From Phoebastria nigripes (Eukaryota > Chordata > Aves > Procellariiformes > Diomedeidae): a stretch of DNA of 64,000 nt. Shown here one piece after another: positions 1 to 10,870 of this stretch. The notes beneath the pieces were generated by a model. That model was not told where the DNA came from, did not search any database, and was given only the letters and a program-made list of their open reading frames with translations. Position 1 is the stretch's first letter. Each line of letters begins with the position of its first letter. The translations under genes and the position numbers were made by a program. The stretch spans positions 61,287 to 125,286 of the forward strand of contig JAYKAV010000966.1 of NCBI GenBank assembly GCA_035582835.1. Reading direction: 5' to 3'.

Positions 1-596
1 CAAGTAAGCTTCATAAGTGAATAAACTCTAAATCTCATCATGCATTCACTGAAATAATAAGAGCCCATAGAATTCAATGCACTTAGTGCAGGTATTTTGC
101 ATGAGCTATATCATTACATCTAATGTATTTTCTGTGGATTTAATTGAAACAACCAGCACAACAGCCTATTTAAAAAAATCCAAATTGCAGGTAGTTTAAC
201 GTTGCAGATTACAGTTCATATGCAGTGGGATTTATTTCTAATGATTGCTGTGTTTTTGAACCAGCCATTATAATTATTGAAACATTAAAACTAGAATGTG
301 GTGGGAATTTTCTGACAGAACAGTTTTCAAATAGTGAATATAGTCTTTAGAGAGCTTTGGCCTCAGGGATCCTGTTTCACATGGATCACCCTTACTACTT
401 AGTCTTTAATGAAGCTAATGTGAAAGAAGGGCTTCAAGAAACTTGCTAGACCTTGAGAGGAAGGCTTTGAACATATACTTATGTGTACATATTGTGTGTG
501 GTGTGTACATCAGTCTGACTCCATACGTTAATGCAATTGCATACTCAGTTGGAGACTTCTTGTCAATGACGGTCTGGGTCTGATTCCTTTTCCTNT
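1..596. other. intronic single-copy sequence
   Basis: AT-rich sequence without a recognisable gene or repeat. It is assigned to the GRM8 downstream intron by position only. Confidence 0.5.
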
Positions 597-885
597 TAGA
601 ACCATAGAATAGTTCGGGTTGGAAGAGACCTTTAAAGGTCATCTAGTCCAACTCCCCTGCCACGGGCAGGGACGTCTTCAACTAGATCAGGTTGCTCAGA
701 ACCCTGTCCAACCTGATCTTGAATGTTTCCAGGGATGGGGCATCCACCACCTCTCTGGGCAACCTGTTCCAGTGTTTCACCACCCTCAGAGTAAAAAATT
801 GCTTCCTTATATCTAGCCTGAATGTACCCTCTTTTAGTTTAAAACCATTACCCCTTGTTCTATCACAACAGGACCTACTTCTTTT
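597..885 (-). mobile_element. CR1 LINE, 5'-truncated 3' end
   Basis: On the minus strand this is the familiar CR1 3' end: ORF2 C-terminal codons ([13 protein letters not shown]), the segment for WNRLP...VVDAPSLE, then the 3' UTR with the paired CAGGG and CCCTG-type hairpin and the AAAGGTC motif. It ends at 597-610 with ATTCTATGGTT-like tail sequence. About 290 bp remain. Homology fades near 880. Copies of the same block recur at 6.2, 18.2 and 52.2 kb. Confidence 0.9.
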
Positions 886-3207
886 TAAATGGTCATTTGC
901 AGGCTGAGAGTCTGTTTATAGGACAGGAACATCCCCTGCATCTAATCTTTCCCATCTTTGGAATCCCCCTTCTTGAAGCCTGATGAAGCACAANTCTAGC
1001 AGACAGGATGCCACACACTTGATTTGACTTTTGTCTGACTCTTATCTTGTTTTATCCCTGACAAGAGGACAATGATGTTTTATGGCTGTGCATTCTGGGT
1101 ACTTTTAGTATTCTGGGAACATAGCTACCTGTAACTTTTACAGAATTAGCTGCTCTAAAAATCAAGGAGCAACAAAAGTAGTTCAGTTTAATAAGATACG
1201 AGGTCTGAATAATTATTCATGTGTCTCACAGTGGTAGCTCACTCTAAGTTAAGGAGAATAAAGGTCCCTTTCTCACAACGATTCATGGTTACACAGAAAT
1301 GAATTTCAGCACTCCTCACACTAAAATCCCTTCTGAACTACAAACTTTTCATCCAATAAAGCCTTTCACAGATGTTACAAAGACTGCTATATCTATTCTC
1401 CTTGTTCTTGACAGTCAGAAGATATAAGACAGAAAACTAAAATCATGGTAGCACAAGAGAAAAAAAAAATCTTTATATTGTGGGAAAAACTTGAGACCTA
1501 AATACCTTCCTGTCTCCATCCCCCACCCCAACTTCACACCAGAACTGATACAGGACTTCTTTATATACTGTTTTCCACCTCCACAATTGACAAAGCATTC
1601 CTTACAACAGACTGTCTCATCTAAATTATCTAGACCCTCTGTACCCACTCAGACACATGATCTGTCTATCTCACAAATGACCTGGACCCTTTCCTCATCA
1701 GAATGGTCCTACAGGCTTGGTAATACAGCCTCTGACTGCCTCAGCAGCTAAAATAGATAATGGCTGCGTGGATATTTAGGGATTTTCTATCCTCTACTGT
1801 TGATCGTAGGACTATGTATCTCCTTCTTTCTACTTTGAAACTTAAAATGTGACATAGGAAACATTGGGGCACCCAGAAATGATATTTCAGAAAAACACAG
1901 ATACTCTGATGGCTTCTTCAATTTGGAAGTACTTGAAACTGAATTGCCTCCTTGGTAACCTGAAAAATTTCTATGCATCAAAGCAGGTGTGTGCACCAAA
2001 TTGTCGCAGTGCAGGTAGCTCAATGACTACCTCTCAGCTAGGCTTCACTACTTAGAATTGAAATATCCCCCAAGTCCCCAGTAGTGTCCCATCAGTTTGG
2101 TGCTTGCAGAGGCAATATCATGCACACAGCATGCCTTGAGTTCAACACTAAGCAAACACTTTCATTAGAGGAAAAAAAATAGTGGTAACATCACAACTTT
2201 TGTCCAGATTGCTTCCTTGGTTTGAGTTCTCCCCTACTTTCACACATAAGATTATATTTAGGTTCTCTTCAGAATTGCTGGTTTTCTCATGCTATTTATT
2301 TTTCTTTTCTACTCAGTTTTAATAGGTCAAATAGAGGGTACCTCCCACCCAGCCTGTTCCCTAATCTGGTTTTAATAGTATATCCTGGATAGGTGGGAGA
2401 TATGGCTATTGTGATTTCCTGAGTGAATTGAATCTAAGTTTTCCACTTTGGTGCAAGTTCTCTAACTACTAGTAGTTGTAACACAGAAGGTGAACAACTC
2501 CAGCAGTTAGTGAAGAGCTAAACCGATCCAACTCAGCTACTTGCACTCCAAAGAGAAGTGGACGTTTAAAAAGGTGCAGCTGCTCCAATATCTCTTATTG
2601 GCTAATTTGATACAATGTGCCCTTTAGAAGTGNCTTTCTCCACAGGCTAAAGAAACAGCCTCGGTATCAAATACTGGAGTCTGAACCATCCTGCTGAGAC
2701 AGATATACCCAGATAGGCACTCTTGAACGTGTCCCACACTGCCAGTCACAGAGCAGAAGATTGAATTATGATTTAATTTTTCCCTGTCCTTGTTACCAAA
2801 TACTTTGTGTCTCTTATGTGAATCTTCTCAGCTCCTTCAGCCAGTTTCATTTTTTAAGGCCAGAACTGCAGCAAGCTTCGTTTCCCACAAGGGCTTTTTT
2901 CTCTCATTCCCTCCCACCACTCTTGCCTTCACTCCCAGCTGTTGGAAGCCTTTACCAGATCATTTATAGCCAGAAGGTAAATGATACATCATAAAATAAA
3001 GATACATACCATCTATCCACAGGCATCCCACAGATTGGGAAAGACAGCAAAATGGTCGCTTTCCATTTGTAGTGGAGAGAGCACGAGTCTTTTTAGTCTC
3101 AGTAAAACACTGAAAGCATTCATAGCCATCCTTTCTCTGCTGCAGAATCTAGAGGGCTTAGAAAAAGACAGTCCCTTTCTTCTTTTAAAGTCATGCACAT
3201 GCCATAA
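886..3207. other. intronic sequence, no feature recognised
   Basis: Short open frames here (for example 1491-1751 and 2761-2994) have no recognisable similarity and overlap frames on the other strand. I see no repeat family. Confidence 0.5.
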
Positions 3208-3471
3208 CACTATGTGCTGGTTTTGGCTGGGATAGAGTTAATTTTCTTCACAGTAGCTAGTATGGGGCTATGTTTTAGATTTGTGCTGAAAACAGTGTTG
3301 ATAATTCAGGGATGTTTTCATTATTGCTGAGCAGTGCTTACACAGAGTCAANGCCTTTTCTGCTTCTCACACCACCCCACCAGTGAGTAGGCTGGGCGTG
3401 CACAAGGAGTTGGGAGGGGACACAGCTGGGACAGCTGACCCCAACTGACCAAAGGGATATTCCACCACATG

Positions 3472-3495
3472 TGACGTCATGCTCAGTATATAAAG
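3472..3495 (+). promoter_or_regulatory. LTR A core promoter: CRE palindrome and TATA box
   Basis: A perfect TGACGTCA (cAMP-response element/ATF site consensus) at 3472-3479 is followed 7 bp later by TATATAAAG at 3487-3495. This is typical U3 promoter layout. In LTR C and D the matching site reads CGGCGTCA and has lost the palindrome. Activity is inferred, not shown. Confidence 0.65.
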
Positions 3496-3674
3496 CTGGG
3501 GGAAGAAGAAGGAAGAGGGGACGTTTGGAGTGATGGCGTTTGTCTTCCCAAGTNACCGTTACGCGTGANGGAGCCCTGCTTTCCTGGAGATGGCTGAACA
3601 CCTGCCTGCCCATGGGAAGTAGGGAATGAATTCCTTGGTTTGCTCTGCTTGCGTGTGCGGCTTTTGCTTTACCT

Positions 3675-3680
3675 ATTAAA
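3675..3680 (+). terminator. LTR A polyadenylation signal (ATTAAA)
   Basis: ATTAAA lies downstream of the TATA box, at the position expected for the R region of the LTR. LTR B (5554-5559) and LTR C (13580-13585) have the same hexamer in the same context. Confidence 0.55.
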
Positions 3681-3803
3681 CTGTCTTCATCTCAACCCAC
3701 GAGTCTTCTCACCTTTACTCTTCCAATTCTCTCCCCCATCCCACCAGGGGGGGAGTGAGCGAGTGGCTGGGTGGTGCTTAGTTGCCAGCTCGGGGGCACA
3801 CTA

Positions 3804-5148
3804 CACACAGCACACTACAATTACTTTTGCATGTGTTGCTGCTTGCTAAAGAGTTGACTGGATGACAACACTTATGGTTTCCCAGTTGTGTTCACAAATC
3901 AGAAAGAAACGCCATGCAATGGATTCCACACCAAAAATCAACATGGAAAAGGCTGGCTGCAGGGAAATATATTTGAAACCAGGAGAGTATAAACAGGGAG
4001 GTAACAATGCTGGCAAGGTGCTAATAACTAACAAAAGGATTCATGCTTCTCTGCAGAACCTCCATCCCCATAAGCTTACACCTGCAGATTTTTATTGTTT
4101 TCAGTGCACAACATACTTTCCTGTCTGGACCTGTGGGAAGAAAATTCATCTTTTCTTGAAGAAAAACATTACAGATGCAAGTCAGTCATTGTTTTGCTAA
4201 TATAACAAGATTATGTGCCAGGTATAAGATAAACTTCATGGAATGAGTCTTCTTCAAACATTTATTCAGTTAGAAAACATGGGAAACTACTTAACATATG
4301 TATTTTTTAGTCTTTTAAAAACATTCCTTACCAAACTACCAATTAAAATGAGGCTTTGAGAGAAAAAGTCAAAGCGTTTTCACAAACATGAAAGTACAAC
4401 ATTCGTTAGGTTATTATCTCAAGCAGTAAACGTAGGCTGTAATTCTGTACATTGCAGAGAAAACTGGGAAAACAAATCCTCTTTATTTTTATCTGTACAT
4501 CTCAGTTACTTTCCAAAACTTTAAGAGAAAGGAAAGATCTAATAACTGATTTCAAATTAAACATGTGCCAGCTTTAAAAAGTATGAACTTTCATTAAAGC
4601 TTGGTTGAGAGAGGAGCTATAAAAGTTTGTGGCCTCGGTAGAACATGTATATAGCTGCATTTCAGAAACTGAATTATGGTAACGATTTCACTGTTCAGAT
4701 TTTCCACTTAAATCTAATTTTGACCTTTCCTGCAATATTTATAAGTATACCCTTTCTACCCATAAATTATTTTATGCAAAGAAAGGAATGGCTTTACTAG
4801 GTCTTTTTTTAGCATTGTATGTATTATTTTAAGGTAAGTAGATACAGAGAACTCAGAGTTGTCAACTGCTCATTGGAAATGGTATGTTCCACAACTGCAC
4901 ATTGCAAAGTTTGCATTGCATACTTCTCCCTCCAAAGTGTTTTTGCACCACATGCCTAAAACTGACCTTAGTTCATCCAAACATTTTCCAGTGACTTCTC
5001 AATACCTGATTTTACCACGGAGGTAGAGTAGGACAGCTGTATCCCAAACAAAGACAACTCCTGAAACTCAGATAATGGGAATTTGAAGACATTCATTTCA
5101 CCAATCTTTGCTAATCTGCCCTGTCGTTTGGGAACAACTTCTTCTTGG
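3804..5148. other. intronic sequence between LTR A and LTR B
   Basis: AT-rich, with no repeat family recognised. A 112-codon open frame at 3862-4200 (+) has no recognisable domain and overlaps an open frame on the other strand, so I treat it as chance. Confidence 0.5.
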
Positions 5149-5153
5149 ACCAG

Positions 5154-5686
5154 TGTCCTGGTTTCAGCTGGGATAGAGTTAATTTTTTTCCTAGNNNNNN
5201 NNNNNNNNNNNNNNNNNNNNNNNNNNNNNNNNNNNNNNNNNNNNNNNNNNNNNNNNNNNNNNNNNNNNNNNNNNNNNNNNNNNNNNNNNNNNNNNNNNNN
5301 NNNNNNNNNNNNNNNNNNNNNNNNNNNNNNNNNNNNNNNNNNNNNNNNNNNNNNNNNNNNNNNNNNNNNNNNNNNNNNNNNNNNNNNNNNNNNNNNNNNN
5401 NNNNNNNNNNNNNNNNNNNNNNNNNNNNNNNNNNNNNNNNNNNNNNNNNNNNNNNNNNNNNNNNNNNNNNNNNNGAACACCTGCCTGCCGATGGGAAGTA
5501 GTGAATGAATTCCTTGTTTTGCTTTGCTTGCGTGCGTGGCTTTTGCTTTACCTATTAAACTGTCTTTATCTCAACCCACGAGTCTTCTCACTTTTACTCT
5601 TCCGATTCTCTCCCCCATCCCACCGTGGGGGGAGTGAGCGAGCGGCTGCGTGGTGCTTAGTTGCTGGGTGGGGTTAAACCACGACA
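5154..5686 (+). mobile_element. solo LTR B, same ERV family as LTR A, with internal assembly gap
   Basis: It starts TGTCCTGGTTTCAGCTGGG and ends GGTTAAACCACGACA. The flanks are the direct repeat accag (5149-5153 and 5687-5691). The start differs from copies A and C (TGTCCTGGTTTCAG against TGTGCTGGTTTTGG), suggesting another subfamily. The U3 core with the TATA box falls in the 280-N gap. The ATTAAA signal is at 5554-5559. It is antisense to GRM8. Confidence 0.88.
5195..5474. other. assembly gap (280 N) inside LTR B
   Basis: An unbroken run of N. With the gap counted, LTR B is 533 bp, against 586-596 bp for its sisters, so the true gap is probably some 50-60 bases longer. Open frames spanning the N run are artefacts. 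Confidence 0.97.
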
Positions 5687-5691
5687 ACCAG

Positions 5692-6204
5692 TAATGGTTG
5701 TCCAACTCTTTGTATTTCTTCATCTCATTTCCTAACAAGATATGATTCCTTTGTCACACAGAGGGTACCAGGATACCATTGTAATGCATCAAATAAAAAG
5801 AGGAATAGTTGATCTCTAGGGCTGGGGAACAACTAACCTGAATATAATACTCTACCTCCATGTCTATATAGTAGACAGTGAAACAATGCTATGGTATAGG
5901 CCTGGGCACTAGGACTTTTAAACTGTTAAACTGTTAGAGCACTCCCAGCATGAGTGGGCCTGGGTCTGGACCAACTCACACTCACCCAAACCCTTCCCAG
6001 AAGTCTGCCTACAGTTTGGTACGATTCCCATTATGTAATGTTGATATACCCATGCTGTTCTTGATGAGAGATTAGGAGATTTTAATATTATAAATCTAGT
6101 GAGACTGTGACAACTGGCTTCATGGCCTATGAATATTCTTGACAATGTATAGTTACTATTTTAGATAGAGCCTAAGAGAACAACACAGGAGACATCCATG
6201 CAGA
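5692..6204. other. intronic sequence, no feature recognised
   Basis: A unique-looking stretch between LTR B and a CR1 copy. Nothing identifiable. Confidence 0.5.
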
Positions 6205-6935
6205 CCAGGGGATGAACTGATTGAGAGCAGCTCTGCAGAGAAGGACTTGGGGATACCGGTGGATGAAAAATTGGATATGAGCCAGCAATGTGTACTTGCA
6301 GCCCTGAAAGCCAATCATATCCTGGGCTGCATAACAAGATGCGTGGCCAGCAGGTCGAGGGAAGTGATTCTCCCCCTCTACTCTGCTCTGGTGAGACCCT
6401 GCCTGGAGTACTGTGTCCAGCTCTGGGGTCCCCAGTACAAGACAGACATGGACCTGTTGGAGTGGGTCCAGAGGAGGGCCATGAAAATGATCAGAGGGCT
6501 GGAACACCTCTCCTATGGAGAGAGGCTGAGCAAGTTGGGGTTGTTCATCCTGGAGAAGAGAAGGCTTCGGGGAGACTTTGTTGCAGCCTTTCAATGTATA
6601 AAGGGGGCTCATAAAAGAGACAGAGAGAGACTTTTTACCAAGGCCTATAGTTACAGCACAAGGGGCAACAGTTTTAAACTGAAAGAGGGTAGATTTAGAC
6701 TGATATAGGGAAGAATTTTTTCATGATGAGGGTGTTGAGATACTGGAACAGGTTGCCCAGAGAAGCTGTTGATGCGCCATCATTGGAAGTGTTCAAGATC
6801 AGGTTGGATGGGTCTTTGAGCAACCTGATCTAGTGAAAGATGTCCCTGCCCATGGCAGGGGGGTTAAATTAGGTGACCTTTAAAGGTCCCTTCCAGCCCA
6901 AACCATTCTATGATTCTGTGATTCTATGATTCATA
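6205..6935 (+). mobile_element. CR1 LINE, 5'-truncated, ORF2 C-terminal part and 3' end
   Basis: The frame from about 6220 to 6708 encodes the CR1 ORF2 C-terminal region ([65 protein letters not shown]). A stop at 6706-6708 removes the last 40-50 codons, whose diverged remains follow (YWNRLPREAVDAPSL-like) in the nucleotide sequence. The 3' UTR ends at 6900-6935 in ATTCTATGATTCTGTGATTCTATGATT, the CR1 octamer tail. The copy is dead and antisense to GRM8. Confidence 0.92.
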
Positions 6936-9900
6936 GCAACATGGTACTTTCTCAGCATAGTGGATATTAATGGCAGTTGTCATTTCTATTGGCAAATGTC
7001 ACCTCTAATCATAAAATTCTGGAAAATTGGCTTTTTTGCCTGCTTTAATTCCTTGGTTTTTTTCCTTCCTCTTCCCTTTGTTTGTTTCAGTATACAAGTT
7101 TCAGATGCTTTAGCTCTTCTGTAATTGCTACATTTGAAAAAGCTTTCTGTTGATGTGTAACCCCTGTAGACCTAGTCTGTGGTTTTGCAGATAACATCAT
7201 AGAACATTGACATCAGAAATTACGTTTCTTTGTGGCAAAAGATGGAGATGATTAGATTGAAACAAGTGTTGCATTATCAAATATTCTGCTCATTGGGAAT
7301 GAGCAACATTTTTGAAGAGAAAAAAATGTTCAGCTTTACTTCATCTGCAACACTTATTACAATGTTTTGTTAAGAACAGTAATAAACTAAAGTCTGCTTC
7401 TTTACTGTGGTCCATCCTCAGGACATAGGTCTCATGGAAAATGCTAGGCACTGCCTTGCAGACATTTAAAGTAGTTTAAAATATCAGTAGGTATTTTGAT
7501 TCTTTTTTCTTCTCATAAGTTAGGTTAGGTATCACACTATCATACAGCTTACATATACCACAGCACACAATTTATTGCAGTATTATGGTTTTTAAAGGGC
7601 CATGTGTTCCATTCATCTCATCAGCCTTACTATAAATAGAGCCACAGTAGTCAAACACTGACCAAAGACCAATCATCTCTACTATGTCTGTTGTAATGCA
7701 TATGTCAGTCTTGATATTCAGGAGTACTGAACTCCAAAAGCTCAAGTAGAAAGTAGGTACTCACAATTTGTGAAACTAAGCTAATAAATATCCAAATACC
7801 AGTAAAAAACAAGTCAATATTAAATAACCGTATTGGAAAAAGTCTGTGCTGTATGTTAATCCTGAGGAAGGAGATAGATAATTATTTAAAAGTAGTTCTT
7901 ATGTTATACATTAATTAAATCTTCAACGTAACATAGAAGTAGGATTTTTATGGTATATTGTGTTACACTTAAGATCAACTTACAGGCAAAGTGCCAAGCA
8001 AAAAATTTATTGTTAGTCTAATTAAAATCTGAACAGCCTAATAAAAACTATAGCAAATGTTATTATTAATCCAGTTACAATAATACTAGCTTTTACTGTT
8101 CAAATTATTTAATTATTGCAGGAAAATCTCATTAATAATGTAGCTAAAGCTGTTATACATTAATTTCTGAGTATCAATCCTTTTTCTCCAGTGGTACACA
8201 CCCTGTCCGTGCTCCTCTGGTTCCTAAAGACAACAGGTTCAGCCCTCTGCAAGAAGAATAGAGGGAAGGGAAGTCTATGTTGAGTTGTCAGAATCCCAAG
8301 TCCTTCAGAAGGAGAAGGTGCATGATGTTGATACCCACTGTTCCCTCCTCCTTAGTTTTGGGTCCAGCTGAGGTTACGTTTTCANATTTCCTAACACTAT
8401 GTGTTTCATCTTTTTAAAAATGAGTTCCCATCTACAATCAGTCTACCTCCACCCATTAACTGCTTACTAATTGAAATTAAGTCCCAGTTCCTTTGTTACT
8501 GAGTGGCTTCACAGGTTTGTTAGGTCTTTACCACACACAGTATTCAGAGAGCTAAGCTGAAACAAGTTAGGCAATAGTCTCCTGACTGCTGAACAGTTGT
8601 TATCACAACTAACACAAGCTCAGGGCACAAGCCAAAATATATCCCAAAAGCCCATATTGACAGGTCAATGTAAAGCCTGTAGACTTTTCCTAGTAACAAA
8701 AAATCATATTTATTGGGCTACAGCTGGGTACTCTGTACAATGGTGAATTTCAACCATATTTCCAATTTTATTTAATAAAAAATATTCATTTTTACAAAAT
8801 TTCCAGAGATTTTCTACCATAGATGTAGTCTAGCCTTCAAATCACTTTCATACTCCTTTCAAATACTTATAAAATTAAAACCCTTGTTAGTCAAATGCAT
8901 TCTGATTTGCACAACTTAGATCAATTCATCCAGATAAGATGCAGCACAATTTAGAGAATCTTTTTTTTTGCACTTTTATAATTTTTAGCAAAATTTATTA
9001 TATATAATATATTTATTATTAATTGAGTCTTCAGGTATCTACTTTGAATGCAGATTGTATTTGCCCTAAGGCTAAATAAACTAGCAAATGTGGCAGGTGG
9101 ACAACTATTCAAAATAAATTCATGTAGATTGGCACATTTTCAATTATAATCCATTTGAAAATATGGGAAATGACATTTTGGAACACTCAAAACTCAAGGA
9201 GCCAGTTGGCAACCCCAAAATTGTCACTTTCATATGCATAATTGTCTAGTGATGAAAAAGGGAAAGAAAGAAATCTACCTTACAGAGAACTAAGGAAAGA
9301 TGTTACCAGGATATAGAAAAAAGTGTGGCTTGGATTTAATTCATACTCCAGGATTAAAATAAAAACTAAATGGTTTGCTATAGCACAGAGAGACCATTGA
9401 TGTTGACTGACACATTCTTATAACTAGAATATATTGCTGGGTAAAAAGCAATCTTTTTTCTTGTCCACACTTGAAATTTATAGAGTATTACAATCATGTC
9501 TTTTTTAAATGACTAATACTGACTGAAGATCTATTTCCTATATTCACAAAACATAGAAAAAGGTTAACCTTAATTGCTGGTTTATTATGCTATTAACTAC
9601 ATTTTAGTTTCTGTTTTCTGAAGTCTTTTAAATACGCATTATACCTGAGCTAGAGAGATAACTGTGCTCTAGAAATACCATAAAACAACCTCTAACTCTG
9701 TAATAATTAGCTTGCTACTAGGTTTAGTTTTAAAATGTGTTTATTTATTTACTGCACGTGGCTTAAGTGTCAGAGTTCAAGTACCTGATAGAGACAAATA
9801 TTAAGTGAAGTACACTTGTTCGGAAGAAAATTTTATTTAGTATCTTCAAGCAGGGCATAATTAAGTTACTCTGTCATACAAAATGATGGAGGCTTAAATA

Positions 9901-10739
9901 AGTAACAGCTGGTTACCCCAATGGCTGTACAACTGCAGGACAGCCTTTGGCAGGAAAAGCTGTGCAAACACAACCAATACATTATGCTAATGGGAACAAT
10001 GTAATGAGCAAGGAAGCAGCTAAAATGGAATGACAAAAAGAAAAACAATCAAACAAGTCCCTTCAGCCCTTAGCGCGCATTTCAATTGCCATTTGTGAAC
10101 AGAAATCTTACAAAGGCTGTACTCAAGTACTAGCCTTATCTATAAATATTTGCTGAGTCCATTCCTTATGTCAGAATAAGTTTAATGACAGCAGGATGAA
10201 TCGACTGATGGTTGTTCCCTTGACTTCAATGAATTTACACTGAATTGCTCCAAGAGGCGAATTGAACAAAAAATATAAACTGATAATTTTTTTTTTTCAT
10301 TAAACTTCTCTCTGATCTTTTAGGAAAAAAAAAAACAACAAAACAAACAAAAAAACCCCAAAACTAAACTGCACTATAAGTGGCCAAAATTATACTTAAA
10401 AATATGTGCATTATAAAAGTACTTCCTCCCTGTTACTGCTAATGTCTAAAGGTTTCATTTGAGCACTTACTTGCCTTAGTGTCACTCTGGGGTTTTTTGT
10501 TCTGTAATTCATTGTGACACTGCTCCAGCAGAGTTTTTCTGTCAGAATTCATTCATTGCAGAAGGCCATTGTGAATTCCCTACCTAGCTCTGGAGCAGGA
10601 TGAAACCCCCACTAACCTGAACTGGATTTTAGAACCAGGTGCCAGGCTCCTAGCTGCAGTGCAGAGGGTATGTTGCATGCTATACACGATATGTTCTGTG
10701 CTGCATCTAACCCACAGCCCTTTCAAAGTCCAATCCAAA
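6936..10739. other. intronic sequence, AT-rich, no gene recognised
   Basis: Long AT-rich stretch with only simple-sequence patches: an AT-rich run near 8995-9025 and an A/C-rich run at about 10326-10365. I see no convincing coding frame or repeat family. Confidence 0.5.
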
Positions 10740-10870
10740 AGGACTTTCAAAATAGGACTTTTCAAAATAAGTTTTTTTCAAATAAGACTTTCNAAAGAGC
10801 CCATACTGCTTTATAATCTAGGCCAAAAATCATAATCTAGATGAGTCAAAAATCATAATCTAGATTGGCC
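10740..10870. repeat. two adjacent short tandem duplications
   Basis: 10741-10794 carries three to four degraded copies of a GACTTTCAAAATA-like unit. 10824-10868 carries a 23-bp unit (caaaaatcataatctaga core) in two nearly perfect copies, with a third partial copy before it. They look like local replication slippage. Confidence 0.75.

Larger units (their letters stand above)
3213..3798 (+). mobile_element. solo LTR A, avian endogenous retrovirus (5-bp TSD)
   Basis: The element starts TGTGCTGGTTTTGGCTGGG and ends in CA, flanked by the direct repeat cacta at 3208-3212 and 3799-3803. Orientation follows from a TATATAAAG box (3487-3495) upstream of an ATTAAA signal (3675-3680). A 5-bp duplication is usual for ERVL-type integrases, but the class is inferred. 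The 3' end (about 3784-3798) differs from the sister copies, which end GGTTAAACCACGACA. No internal retroviral genes lie next to it, so it is a solo LTR. It is antisense to GRM8. Confidence 0.9.

Noticed and set aside
3862..4200. 112-codon plus-strand frame
   Set aside because: No recognisable domain, unremarkable composition, and overlapped by an open frame on the other strand. Fits chance in intron sequence.
4968..5508. Open frames of 118-170 codons crossing 5195-5474
   Set aside because: They are open only because the 280 N carry no stops; they are artefacts of the gap in LTR B.
3213..5686. LTR A and LTR B as a provirus pair
   Set aside because: Same orientation, but each has its own target duplication and the intervening 1.35 kb shows no retroviral coding sequence.
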